Below, piece after piece: positions 51,886-60,959 of a stretch of 64,000 nt of DNA. Position 1 is the first letter of the stretch. Every line of letters begins with the position of its first letter. The notes under the pieces are model-generated. The model was not told the DNA's origin, did no database searches, and saw only the letters and a list, made by a program, of their open reading frames with translations. Origin of the DNA: Fretibacter sp964410285 (GTDB taxonomy: Bacteria; Pseudomonadota; Alphaproteobacteria; Caulobacterales; Maricaulaceae); contig CAYPFR010000001.1 in NCBI GenBank assembly GCA_964410285.1, forward strand, positions 372,001-436,000, read 5' to 3'. A program made the translations under genes and the position numbers.

Positions 51886-53265
51886 ATGAGCGAAAATTTT
51901 GCCCTTGGCTGGGAAGAATGGGTCAATCTTTCGGGGTTGGGCTTGCCTGCTATCAAAGCCAAAGTCGATACAGGCGCGCGCACATCTGCCCTGCATGCGG
52001 TCGCCATCGAGCCTTTTGGCAGTGATAAGAATCCGCAAGTGCGGTTTATCATGCATCCTGATCCTGCTGATCCCTCGCTTGAGGTTGTCTGCTCGGCCAA
52101 GGTGATTGGACGGCGTAGCGTTATCTCTAGTAATGGCGTCTCGGAATCGCGCTATGTGATTTCCTCTCCGGTGACGGTGGGCGCGCGAAGCTGGGACATA
52201 GAAATCACGCTCACCAACCGCGAAACTATGGGTTATAGAATGCTTTTGGGGCGCAGTGCACTTTCGGATGATATGCATATCGTCCCGTCCCTATCCTTTC
52301 AGCAAGCTGAGCTGAGCTATGATGCCTATAAAAAAAGGCGCGGGCGTAAAGGCGCAACCAAACGCCCGCTGCGCATTGGGATTTTAACCCAAGAGCCCGA
52401 TAACTATTCGAATGGTTCAATGATCAAGGCGGCCCAAGCGCGCGGCCATGTTATAGAGACGATAGAAACCAGCCGCTGTTATATGTCGATAAATGGCCAT
52501 AAGCCGGAGGTCTATTATGACGGCAGCGCTTTGCCCCGCTTTGACGCAATTATCCCTCGCATTGGCTCACGGATGACATTTTACGGCATGGCGGTGGTGC
52601 GCCAATTTGAAAGCATGGGCGTCTTTTGCCTAAACTCCGCCACCGCTATCGGTAGCTCGCGTGATAAATTACTGGCCCATCAAATTTTGGCGCAGCACCG
52701 GCTGGGTATGCCCAATACCGCCTTCGCCCGAAGTTCCCGCGATACGAACGGTATTTTGGATTTGGTGGGCGGTGCGCCCGTCGTCGTTAAGCTTTTAGAG
52801 AGCACGCAAGGCAAAGGCGTTGTGCTGGCGGATACGAAAAAATCGGCCAGCGCCCTTGTTGACGCGTTTCGCGGGCTCAATGCGCATTTCCTCGTGCAGG
52901 AATTTGTCAAAGAGGCTAAAGGCTCTGACCTTCGCTGCTTTGTTGTCGGCGGCAAGGTGGTCGGCGCCATGGTCCGTACCGCCAAGGCCGGTGAATTTCG
53001 CTCGAACATCCATCAGGGCGGCAGCGCGAAAAAAGCAAAGCTATCAAAAGAAGAGCGCCGCGCCGCCGTTAAAGCCGCCAAAGCGCTTAAGCTGAATGTC
53101 GCAGGCGTTGATATTCTTCGCAGCGACACGGGGCCGAAAATCCTTGAGGTCAATAGCTCTCCTGGCCTGCGCGGGATAGAAGAGGCGACGCAAAAAGACA
53201 TTGCCTCGGAGATAATTCAGTGCATTGAAAATAATGTCAGCACAATTTTGCGTCCTGCCTCCTAG
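51886..53265 (+). CDS. RimB-type aspartic/zinc peptidase domain fused to a RimK ATP-grasp ligase
   Basis: 459 residues, ATG after AAAGGA. N-terminal RloII/DUF785 (RimB-like) domain at about 8-140 with the retropepsin-like active site VDTGARTSALHA (27-38) and SRYVISSPV. The RimK ATP-grasp ligase at about 160-455 has RIGILTQEPDNYSNG, GSRMTFYGMAVVRQFE, ATP-binding VVVKLLESTQGKGVVLAD, LVQEFVKEAKGSDLR and metal-binding ILEVNSSPGLRGIEEAT. RimK adds glutamates to a protein C-terminus (ribosomal S6 in E. coli) and RimB trims them, so adding and removing activities are joined in one chain. Confidence 0.92.
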   Translation: MSENFALGWEEWVNLSGLGLPAIKAKVDTGARTSALHAVAIEPFGSDKNPQVRFIMHPDPADPSLEVVCSAKVIGRRSVISSNGVSESRYVISSPVTVGARSWDIEITLTNRETMGYRMLLGRSALSDDMHIVPSLSFQQAELSYDAYKKRRGRKGATKRPLRIGILTQEPDNYSNGSMIKAAQARGHVIETIETSRCYMSINGHKPEVYYDGSALPRFDAIIPRIGSRMTFYGMAVVRQFESMGVFCLNSATAIGSSRDKLLAHQILAQHRLGMPNTAFARSSRDTNGILDLVGGAPVVVKLLESTQGKGVVLADTKKSASALVDAFRGLNAHFLVQEFVKEAKGSDLRCFVVGGKVVGAMVRTAKAGEFRSNIHQGGSAKKAKLSKEERRAAVKAAKALKLNVAGVDILRSDTGPKILEVNSSPGLRGIEEATQKDIASEIIQCIENNVSTILRPAS

Positions 53266-53281
53266 CGTGTAGGGTAAGGAG

Positions 53282-54103
53282 ATGGAGGCAGCGCTTAAAT
53301 CGGTATTGGCTTGGTGGGATGAAAGCGGCGTTGCCGTGCCCAAGGTAGCGCAGACCGCGCGAACTGCCTCCCGCCGCGCGGCAGAGGCGCGGCGTCAACC
53401 GGCAGCGCCCGCCAGAAAATCTGCGCCGCCGCTGCCCACAGCCGCGCCGGACACGTCGCCGCCAGACCTTGTCATTCAGGCGGAAAAACTGGCAGCTATA
53501 GCCAAGACACTCCCCGAGCTAAAAAGCCATATTGCGAGCTTTAATGCGGGTGCGCTCTCGGACCGTGCGCGGCAGGCTGTCTTTGCGCGCGGCAATCCTG
53601 ATGCCAATATAATGGTTATCGGCGAAGCGCCCGGTGAGTCAGAGGATGCCGCCGGCAAGCCCTTTGTCGGGCCCGCGGGCGCATTGCTTGATAAAATGCT
53701 CGCCGCTATCGGCCTTGGCGAAGACAATGTGTATATTACCAATGTGGTCAACTGGCGCCTGCCGGGGAACCGCCGCCCCACTGAACCAGAAATCGCGATT
53801 TGCCAGCCTTTTATTAGGCGCCACATAGCGCTCGCCGAGCCGCAGATCATTTTGCTTCTGGGAGGGTCCGCCATGAGCGCATTGACGGATTACAAAGGCA
53901 TTACCAAATTCCGCGGCGACTGGGCGGGGATAGCGCGGGGCAGCGCGCCCAAAGACACAGCGAAGGATAGGTCCAAAGCCGGGGCTGAAATTCCGGCGCT
54001 GATTAGTTACCATCCGGCCTATTTACTTCGCCAGCCGCATTTAAAACGCGATGTTTGGCGCGATCTGCTGGCCTTGCGGGCGAAAGCGGCGGAGCTGGGC
54101 TAA
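53282..54103 (+). CDS. family-4-like uracil-DNA glycosylase without Fe-S cysteines
   Basis: 273 residues. The first 65 are Ala/Pro/Arg-rich and look disordered. The glycosylase fold is clear: GEAPGESEDAAGKPFVGPAG (114-133), ITNVVNWRLPGNRRPTEPEI (152-171), LLLGGSAMSAL and the late His motif SYHPAYLLRQP. Family 4 enzymes bind a 4Fe-4S cluster through two Cys near the N-terminus and two around the LPGNR motif; here only Cys174 remains and the NxxNC position is Trp158. Likely still uracil-removing (GEAPG and HPAYLL kept), but without a normal cluster. Confidence 0.87.
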   Translation: MEAALKSVLAWWDESGVAVPKVAQTARTASRRAAEARRQPAAPARKSAPPLPTAAPDTSPPDLVIQAEKLAAIAKTLPELKSHIASFNAGALSDRARQAVFARGNPDANIMVIGEAPGESEDAAGKPFVGPAGALLDKMLAAIGLGEDNVYITNVVNWRLPGNRRPTEPEIAICQPFIRRHIALAEPQIILLLGGSAMSALTDYKGITKFRGDWAGIARGSAPKDTAKDRSKAGAEIPALISYHPAYLLRQPHLKRDVWRDLLALRAKAAELG

Positions 54104-54177
54104 ATCGCGCGTAACTAACACTTGCTTTCACGTGATAGTTTTATAGTTTGCGCACATTATAAAACGGGCCCGATACA

Positions 54178-55074
54178 ATGGCTAATACCCCAAATTCCCT
54201 TTCTTTTCAGGATCTCATTTTGACCTTGCAGCGCTATTGGTCAGAGCAAGGCTGCGTGATTTTGCAGCCCTTTGATACAGAGGTCGGGGCGGGTACGCTT
54301 CATCCGGCGACCGTGCTGCGCTCGCTCGGCCCTAAGCCGTGGAATGTCGCCTATGTGCAGCCCTCTCGCCGCCCTGCCGATGGGCGTTACGGGGATAACC
54401 CTAACCGCTTGCAGCATTATTATCAGTTTCAAGTCATCATGAAGCCCAATCCAAAAAACTTGCAGGCGCTTTATCTTGGCAGTCTTGACGCGATTGGCAT
54501 TGACCGCGACCTACACGATATTCGCTTTGTCGAAGATGATTGGGAGAACCCGACTGTCGGCGCGTGGGGGCTGGGCTGGGAGGTCTGGTGCGACGGCATG
54601 GAAGTCTCGCAATATACATATTTTCAGCAGGTCGGCGGCCTTGATCTTGATCTGGTGTCCGGAGAGCTGACATATGGGCTAGAGCGCCTCGCCATGTATG
54701 TGCAGGGCGTTGATAATGTTTATGACCTTCGGTTTAATGACGCAGGTGTGTCCTACGGGGATGTATTTCATCAAAATGAAGTGCAGCAATCCACCTATAA
54801 TTTTGAGCATTCCAATACAGACTTTACGCTCAAGAAATTTGAAATGGCGGAAGCGGAATGCCGCGCGCTTTTGGCGCTTGAAAATCCGCTGCCGCTGCCC
54901 GCCTATGAACATGCGCTCAAGGCCAGTCATTTATTTAACCTGCTGGATGCACGCGGCGTTGTCTCCCCCACCCAGCGCCAAGAATATATCAAGCGCGTGC
55001 GCGATCTTGCCAAGGGCTGCGCCGAGGCGCATGTGAAGGCCGAAAAGCAGCTTGCAGAAAAAGCGGAGGCCTAG
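54178..55074 (+). CDS. glyQ: glycyl-tRNA synthetase alpha subunit
   Basis: 298 residues, standard length. Highly typical: SFQDLILTLQRYWSEQGCVI, QPFDTEVGAGTLHPAT, the class II motif AYVQPSRRPADGRYGDNPNR, DIRFVEDDWENPTVGAWGLG and QVGGLDLDLVSGELTYG. It forms the catalytic part of the alpha2beta2 bacterial enzyme. Three bases separate it from glyS. The 74-base gap upstream should hold the promoter. Confidence 0.97.
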   Translation: MANTPNSLSFQDLILTLQRYWSEQGCVILQPFDTEVGAGTLHPATVLRSLGPKPWNVAYVQPSRRPADGRYGDNPNRLQHYYQFQVIMKPNPKNLQALYLGSLDAIGIDRDLHDIRFVEDDWENPTVGAWGLGWEVWCDGMEVSQYTYFQQVGGLDLDLVSGELTYGLERLAMYVQGVDNVYDLRFNDAGVSYGDVFHQNEVQQSTYNFEHSNTDFTLKKFEMAEAECRALLALENPLPLPAYEHALKASHLFNLLDARGVVSPTQRQEYIKRVRDLAKGCAEAHVKAEKQLAEKAEA

Positions 55075-55077
55075 GCA

Positions 55078-57300
55078 ATGGCTGAACTTCTCTTTGAAAT
55101 TTTCTGCGAAGAAATCCCCGCCCGCATGCAGGCACGCGCCGGCAGCGATCTTGAAAAAGCGCTAACAGGCGGGCTGAAAGAGGCCGGCCTCATCGTAGAG
55201 AACATAAAGACCTATGCGGGCCCGCGCCGCCTTGTTTACGCCGCCGATGTGCCGCTTCGCAGTCCCGATATTTCCGAAGAACGCAAAGGCCCACGCGTGG
55301 GCTCCCCCGAGCAAGCCTTGGCGGGCTTTTTGCGCGGGGCGGGGCTGACGGATATATCGCAGGCAGAGATCCGCACTGACCCGAAAAAAGGCGAGTTTTA
55401 TGTTGCCGTGATCGAAAAACAGGGCGCTGAGACAGCCGATATTCTCTCCGGGCTTTTGCCGTCTGTGTTAAATAGTTTCCCATGGCCCAAATCCATGAAA
55501 TCGGGCGATAGCACATTTCGCTGGGTGCGGCCGTTGCAGTCTATGATTTGCCTGCTGGACGGACATATTGTGCCTGTCAGCGCAGGCGGGATTACTGCGG
55601 GCAATACCACAGAAGGCCACCGCCGCCACGGCAAGGGACCGTTTTCTGTCAAAGATTTCGCGGATTATAAAGCGCAGCTTGAGGGCGCGGGTCATGTTGT
55701 TTTGGACGCGGTCGCGCGTAAAGAGCTGATTTTAAAAGACGCGCGCAAAGCTTGCGAAGCCAAGGGCGTGGAGCTCGTTGAAGATGCGGGATTGCTGGAT
55801 GAGGTCGCCGGCCTTGCCGAATGGCCCGTCGTGATTTTGGGCGATATGGACCCAAGCTTTTTAAAGCTCCCCGCAGAGGTCATTCGCCTGTCCATGCGTA
55901 CCCACCAGAAATATTTCGCGGTGAAAGAAGAGGGAAGCGATAAACTCGCCCCGCATTTTATTGTGGTTGCGAACCAAGCCGCGCCTGACGGCGGCAAAGC
56001 CATTGCCAAGGGCAATAGTAAGGTCCTCTCCGCGCGCCTTGCTGATGCGCAATTCTTCCAGTCCGAGGACGCGAAGAAAAAGCTGGAAGATTATTACGAA
56101 AAACTCGGCACGGTGGTGTTCCACAAAAAGCTGGGAAGCATAAAAGACAAAGCGGAGCGCGTCGCGGCGCTGGCGGCTGTGCTTGCCCCGAAAGTCGGCG
56201 CAGATGCGGATAAAGCCGAGCAAGCGGCAAGGCTCGCCAAATGTGATCTTGTGACGAATATGGTGATCGAGTTTACCAGCCTTCAGGGCCAAATCGGCGC
56301 GGATATGTACCGCGCGGAGGGCGGGGAGGCGGACATCGCCACCGCCATAGAACAGCACTACAAACCTGTCGGCCCATCAGATTCTGTCCCAACCGAGCCC
56401 GTCGCTATCGCGGTCGCTTTGGCTGATAAACTCGACACCTTGGTCGGATTTTGGGCCATTGATGAAAAACCCACAGGCTCCAAAGACCCATTTGCCTTAA
56501 GACGGGCGGCCCTCGGCGTGGTGAGGATAATTTTGGAGAACGGGGTTCGGCTAGATTTACAGGGGATTATGAAAGTGTCTCATCTGTTTCTTTGGAATAC
56601 ATTTGAAAACCTGAACTATGAAATCCGTTCAAAAGAAGTCTTTGGCATAATAAGTGTCTTCAATGGAGAGGCCCGTAGTGGTGAATTTTTTGACCAAATT
56701 GATACTGCTTGGAAATTGGCGCTAAACGATAAGGAAGGTGTAAAGGGGAGATTAGAAGAAGTATTTGACGACCATTTCGTCATCCGACCAAACCTCCTAA
56801 CCTTCATCCTTGATCGCCTCAAAGTTTACCTCCGCGATCAAGGCTTCCGGCACGACATCATTGATGCTGTTATTTCCCTTGGCGGGGACGACCTCGTAGA
56901 CATCGTCAACCGCATCACGGCGCTTCAGTCCTTTATCGATACAGCTGACGGCGAAAACCTGCTGGCGGGGTATAAGCGGGCGGCAAATATCCTCAAGGCC
57001 GAGTCGAAAAAAGGCGATTTACCAACAGGAGAGATCGACACATTGTCGCACCCTGCCGCGCGCGAATTACAAGACGCGCTTTCGAAAGCGAACATAGCAA
57101 TAGACGGTGCTCTCGCCCGCGAGGCCTATGGCAAGGCTATGACAGCGCTGTCCAATTTACGCGGGCCAATTGACGCCTTTTTTGAGGCCGTCAGAGTTGT
57201 CGACGAAGACACTGCAATTCGACGGAACAATTTATTACTCCTTAGTAGAATCCGTGATACCTCCCATAAAATCGCGGATTTTGAGAGGATCGGCGGTTAA
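55078..57300 (+). CDS. glyS: glycyl-tRNA synthetase beta subunit with an AT-rich extra segment
   Basis: 740 residues, versus about 690-710 in relatives. Normal parts: LLFEIFCEEIPARMQARA, the RTHQKYFAV motif, the HD-like region, DPFALRRAALGVVRIILENG and a C-terminal anticodon-binding helix set with RLKVYLRDQGFRHD. Between residues 495 and 571 there is an insert-like segment whose DNA (56581-56760) is only about 38% G+C by hand count, against about 50-70% either side. The reading frame stays open, so the protein should be made. It delivers tRNA-Gly contacts to GlyQ. Confidence 0.95.
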   Translation: MAELLFEIFCEEIPARMQARAGSDLEKALTGGLKEAGLIVENIKTYAGPRRLVYAADVPLRSPDISEERKGPRVGSPEQALAGFLRGAGLTDISQAEIRTDPKKGEFYVAVIEKQGAETADILSGLLPSVLNSFPWPKSMKSGDSTFRWVRPLQSMICLLDGHIVPVSAGGITAGNTTEGHRRHGKGPFSVKDFADYKAQLEGAGHVVLDAVARKELILKDARKACEAKGVELVEDAGLLDEVAGLAEWPVVILGDMDPSFLKLPAEVIRLSMRTHQKYFAVKEEGSDKLAPHFIVVANQAAPDGGKAIAKGNSKVLSARLADAQFFQSEDAKKKLEDYYEKLGTVVFHKKLGSIKDKAERVAALAAVLAPKVGADADKAEQAARLAKCDLVTNMVIEFTSLQGQIGADMYRAEGGEADIATAIEQHYKPVGPSDSVPTEPVAIAVALADKLDTLVGFWAIDEKPTGSKDPFALRRAALGVVRIILENGVRLDLQGIMKVSHLFLWNTFENLNYEIRSKEVFGIISVFNGEARSGEFFDQIDTAWKLALNDKEGVKGRLEEVFDDHFVIRPNLLTFILDRLKVYLRDQGFRHDIIDAVISLGGDDLVDIVNRITALQSFIDTADGENLLAGYKRAANILKAESKKGDLPTGEIDTLSHPAARELQDALSKANIAIDGALAREAYGKAMTALSNLRGPIDAFFEAVRVVDEDTAIRRNNLLLLSRIRDTSHKIADFERIGG

Positions 57301-57340
57301 CTCTCGGCTCGCATGCGAGTGACTATCGGAGGACGACCGG

Positions 57341-60007
57341 ATGACAAAATGGGTTTATAACTTCGGCGGCGGAACGGCCGAGGGCAATACCACAATGAAA
57401 AATCTGCTGGGCGGGAAGGGGGCTAACCTCGCGGAAATGGCGAGCCTAGGCCTGCCGGTCCCTCCGGGCTTTACCCTGACCACAGATGTCTGCACGGGCT
57501 ATTACGATAATGGCGAGCAATATCCAGACGGGGTCGCAGATCAGGTCGAAGCCGGCTTGGCGCATATTGAAACCCTGACCGGGAAGGTTTTTGGAGACCC
57601 GAAAAACCCCTTGCTTGTGTCTGTACGCTCGGGCGCGCGCGCCTCTATGCCGGGGATGATGGATACGGTTTTAAACCTTGGCCTGAATGATGAAACCGCA
57701 GAGGGCCTTGCCACGCTCTCAGGGGATCGCCGTTTTGCGCTCGATAGCTATCGCCGTTTTATCACCATGTATTGCGATGTTGTATTGGGCGTGCATCATC
57801 ACACCTTCGAAGATATTCTGGACCAACACAAAGACAATATCGGCGTGATGCTGGATACGGAGCTAAGCGCGGATAACTGGGCGCTTATTATCGAGGATTA
57901 TAAAAAGGCGGTCCACGCAGAGCTTGGCCGTGATTTCCCCCAAGACCCGCGTGCGCAGCTTCAAGGGGCGATTGACGCAGTTTTCGGCAGCTGGATGAAT
58001 GAGCGCGCGATCGTTTACCGCCGCCTGCAAGACATCCCCGCAAGCTGGGGCACGGCAGTAAATGTGCAGGCGATGGTTTTTGGCAATATGGGCGAAACCA
58101 GCGCGACAGGCGTTGCCTTTACCCGCGACCCCAGTACGGGCGAAAATGCTTATTACGGCGAGTTTCTTATTAATGCTCAAGGCGAAGATGTGGTGGCGGG
58201 TATTCGCACGCCGCAAACCCTCACTAGGGCCGCGCGCGAAGCCATGGGCGAGACGGCTCTTTCAATGGAAGAAGCCCTGCCGAAGGTTTACCAGCAGCTT
58301 GCCGGAACGTTCGAGACGCTGGAAGCCCATTACCGCGATATGCAGGATATTGAGTTTACCGTCGAACAAGGCAAGCTCTGGATGCTGCAAACCCGCACGG
58401 GCAAGCGCACGGCACGCGCCGCGCTCAAAATTGCGGTGGATATGGCCGAGGCGGGACAGATTTCAAAAGACGAGGCCTTGATGCGCATTGAGCCGCTTTC
58501 GCTCGATCAGCTTTTGCATCCCACGCTTGATGAAAATGCGCCGCGCGATATTCTTTGCATGGGCCTTCCGGCGTCGCCCGGTGCGGCGATTGGCGAAGTG
58601 GTTTTTGACAGTGACCGCGCCGAGGCACGCGCCAAGGCGGGGCACAAAGTCGTTTTGATCCGCATAGAGACCTCGCCCGAGGATATTCACGGTATGCACG
58701 CCGCCGAGGCCATCGTCACCGCGCGCGGCGGCATGACCTCTCATGCGGCGGTGGTGGCGCGCGGTATGGGCCGGCCTTGTGTGTCGGGGGCGGGTGATCT
58801 TCGGATTGACTATCAAGCGCAGGAATTTTCAGTTGCGGGCCGCGTTATTAAAGAAGGCGAAATTGTTACAGTGGACGGCGCAAGCGGGCAGGTCTTCCTG
58901 GGCGCGGTGCAAATGGTACAGCCGGAGCTTTCAGGTGATTTCTCCAAAGTGATGGAATGGGCCGATGAAGTTCGTACGCTGGGTATTCGCACCAATGCGG
59001 AAACGCCGCTAGATGTGAAAACCGCGCGCGGCTTTGGCGCGGAAGGTATTGGTCTTTGCCGCACGGAACATATGTTCTTTGAGGCGAGCCGTCTTGGCCA
59101 TTTCCGCGAAATGATCTTGTCTGAAAACAAAGCCGGGCGAGAGCAGGCGCTGGCCAAAATCCTTCCCGTTCAGCGCGCAGACTTTACCGAAATTTTCCGG
59201 CTTATGGGCGGTCTGCCCTGCACTATTCGCTTGCTTGACCCGCCCTTGCATGAATTCTTGCCCCATTCCGAAGATGATATTCGCGGGCTGTCGGAGTCCA
59301 TCGGTATTCCCGCCAAGGAATTGATGCGCCGCGCCAGCGAACTGGCCGAGAGCAATCCTATGCTTGGCCATCGCGGCTGCCGTCTTGGGATCAGCTATCC
59401 GGAAATTTACGAAATGCAGGCGCGCGCTATTTTTGAAGCGCAGATCGAGGCCGAGAACGAGACAGGCATTATGCCCATTGCCGAGATCATGATCCCGCTT
59501 GTGTCCTCCGCCAAAGAGCTTGAAATTTTGAAAGCGGCTATTGCTCGGGTGGCTGATGATATTGCTGCCAAGGGGGTGAGCCCGGAATATATTGTCGGGA
59601 CCATGATAGAGCTGCCGCGCGCCGCGCTGCGGGCGGGTGACATTGCCGGCCATGCCGCCTTCTTTAGTTTCGGTACCAATGACCTTACCCAGACCACATT
59701 TGGCCTCTCGCGCGATGACGCGGGCCGCTTCCTCCCTGATTATGTCGCCCAAGGCATTATGGAAAAAGATCCTTTTGTCACCCTTGACCAAGATGGTGTT
59801 GGAGATTTGATCCATATCGCCGCTCAAAGAGGCCGCGCGGCGCGGCCCGAGCTAAAATTGGGGATATGCGGGGAACACGGCGGGGATCCGGCCTCTATCG
59901 GGTTTTGTCACCGAGCAGGGCTGGATTATGTTTCCTGCTCGCCTTACCGCGTACCGATTGCAAGACTCTCCGCCGCCCAAGCTGCGATCGCGTCCAAAAA
60001 GGCCTAA
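57341..60007 (+). CDS. ppdK: pyruvate, phosphate dikinase
   Basis: 888 residues, standard. Interconverts pyruvate + ATP + Pi and PEP + AMP + PPi. N-terminal nucleotide domain with GGKGANLAEMASLGLPVPPGF-type start (GGKGANLAEM), SVRSGARASMPGMMDTVLNLG; the swivelling domain has the phospho-His468 in GGMTSHAAVVARG; the C-terminal PEP barrel has RTEHMFF and a closing Cys843 in GICGEHGGDP. GGAGG lies at 57328-57332. A short hairpin CTCGCATGCGAG precedes it. It may support gluconeogenesis or PEP supply; a terminator-like stem-loop follows at 60073-60107. Confidence 0.96.
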   Translation: MTKWVYNFGGGTAEGNTTMKNLLGGKGANLAEMASLGLPVPPGFTLTTDVCTGYYDNGEQYPDGVADQVEAGLAHIETLTGKVFGDPKNPLLVSVRSGARASMPGMMDTVLNLGLNDETAEGLATLSGDRRFALDSYRRFITMYCDVVLGVHHHTFEDILDQHKDNIGVMLDTELSADNWALIIEDYKKAVHAELGRDFPQDPRAQLQGAIDAVFGSWMNERAIVYRRLQDIPASWGTAVNVQAMVFGNMGETSATGVAFTRDPSTGENAYYGEFLINAQGEDVVAGIRTPQTLTRAAREAMGETALSMEEALPKVYQQLAGTFETLEAHYRDMQDIEFTVEQGKLWMLQTRTGKRTARAALKIAVDMAEAGQISKDEALMRIEPLSLDQLLHPTLDENAPRDILCMGLPASPGAAIGEVVFDSDRAEARAKAGHKVVLIRIETSPEDIHGMHAAEAIVTARGGMTSHAAVVARGMGRPCVSGAGDLRIDYQAQEFSVAGRVIKEGEIVTVDGASGQVFLGAVQMVQPELSGDFSKVMEWADEVRTLGIRTNAETPLDVKTARGFGAEGIGLCRTEHMFFEASRLGHFREMILSENKAGREQALAKILPVQRADFTEIFRLMGGLPCTIRLLDPPLHEFLPHSEDDIRGLSESIGIPAKELMRRASELAESNPMLGHRGCRLGISYPEIYEMQARAIFEAQIEAENETGIMPIAEIMIPLVSSAKELEILKAAIARVADDIAAKGVSPEYIVGTMIELPRAALRAGDIAGHAAFFSFGTNDLTQTTFGLSRDDAGRFLPDYVAQGIMEKDPFVTLDQDGVGDLIHIAAQRGRAARPELKLGICGEHGGDPASIGFCHRAGLDYVSCSPYRVPIARLSAAQAAIASKKA

Positions 60008-60072
60008 ATTTTACCATTCATTAACCTGTTTTCGCTGAAAAGCTCCCCATAATGCGCAGCTGCGTTAAATTT

Positions 60073-60107
60073 GCTGTGTTTTGCAGGACACAGCGGGCTA
60101 ATTTTTT
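60073..60107 (+). terminator. stem-loop with T-run after ppdK
   Basis: GCTGTGT (60073-60079) pairs with ACACAGC (60088-60094), and six T lie 7 bases downstream. Moderate candidate because of the spacer. Confidence 0.5.
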
Positions 60108-60164
60108 GCACATAGAGGCAATTTAACTTGAAAGCTGACCCCCCTGCCGTTAGGAGGCCGCGTC

Positions 60165-60941
60165 ATGGAAACATTACGCAAGATTCGATCAGGTGAATCC
60201 CCCCACCTCGCGGGATGGGGACTGGCCCTATGCGCCGTGGTTTTCGCGGGCTTCGCCTTTCCTGCGGTCGCCCAGAAAACCAATCAGCAGCGTGCTCAAA
60301 ACTATTGGGGCGATAAGGCGGCAGCGCTGGCGAACGCTGGGGACCGATTGGAAGATTTAGATATTAGCCCTGTGGCCGAGGATTATGCAGAGCTTACGCT
60401 TCGCAGTGATCTGGAAACCCCATTTCAGCGCGATGCTTATATGCTCAAGACCGCCGTTCCAATCTCGCTCCGCGCCCGCCAAACAGCGCTGGCGCTTAAG
60501 GCGGAACATGTTTGCCTCTCGGAAGCTGTCTTTTATGAGGCGCGCTCTGAAAAGACCGCCGGACAAAAGGCGGTGGCGGAGGTGATTTTGAACCGCGTGC
60601 GCAGCAAACATTATCCCGATAGCGTCTGCGGCGTTGTTTATCAGGGCTCCGAGCGCCGTACGGGCTGCCAGTTTAGCTTTACATGTGATGGCTCGCTTGA
60701 TGAGGTGCCAAGCGGAAAGGCCTGGACGCGCGCCCAAGATATCGCCAGCCTGATGCTCAGTAGTCCCGTTCGGAAAATTACGCAGGGCGCTACCCATTAC
60801 CATACTCAGAATGTGCAGCCTGTCTGGTCGGAATCTCTGAAGCTGACAAAAACAATTGGGACGCATAAATTTTACCGCACGCGTTGGCGGGAGCGTTTCA
60901 CGCCAAGCGCTGCGCTCGCAGTGGCTCCCCCTAGCCCCTAA
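60165..60941 (+). CDS. SleB/CwlJ-like cell-wall hydrolase
   Basis: 258 residues. The N-terminus carries a membrane-targeting segment (GLALCAVVFAGFAFPAVAQ, about 19-37, signal-like). The Hydrolase_2 (PF07486) domain at about 115-250 has the catalytic Glu120 in CLSEAVFYEARSE, then AVAEVILNRVRSKHYPDSVC, GCQFSFTCDG and the closing ATHYHTQNVQPVW. This lytic transglycosylase/amidase-like family remodels peptidoglycan in the periplasm. GATTC (60182) and GAATC (60195) sites are packed in its first codons. It ends in the hairpin shared with nadC. Confidence 0.88.
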   Translation: METLRKIRSGESPHLAGWGLALCAVVFAGFAFPAVAQKTNQQRAQNYWGDKAAALANAGDRLEDLDISPVAEDYAELTLRSDLETPFQRDAYMLKTAVPISLRARQTALALKAEHVCLSEAVFYEARSEKTAGQKAVAEVILNRVRSKHYPDSVCGVVYQGSERRTGCQFSFTCDGSLDEVPSGKAWTRAQDIASLMLSSPVRKITQGATHYHTQNVQPVWSESLKLTKTIGTHKFYRTRWRERFTPSAALAVAPPSP

Positions 60942-60959
60942 AGAGTTTGGGTCTTTAGG
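60937..60959. terminator. shared hairpin at the convergent ends of the SleB-like and nadC genes
   Basis: CCTAAAGA (60937-60944) and TCTTTAGG (60952-60959) form a perfect 8-base-pair stem with a 7-base loop. Each arm contains the stop codon of one gene (TAA at 60939 on plus, TAA at 60957 on minus), so one stem can serve both ends. Confidence 0.55.

Noticed and set aside
51511..52278. 255-residue open frame on the minus strand
   Set aside because: Covers the divergent starts of ETF-QO and the RimK fusion, both well supported; no family features.
56525..56795. intein or mobile element as explanation of the glyS insert
   Set aside because: No splicing-block or endonuclease motifs and no flanking repeats; too short for an intein.
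59009..59827. 272-residue open frame on the minus strand
   Set aside because: Antisense to the conserved PEP-barrel part of ppdK.
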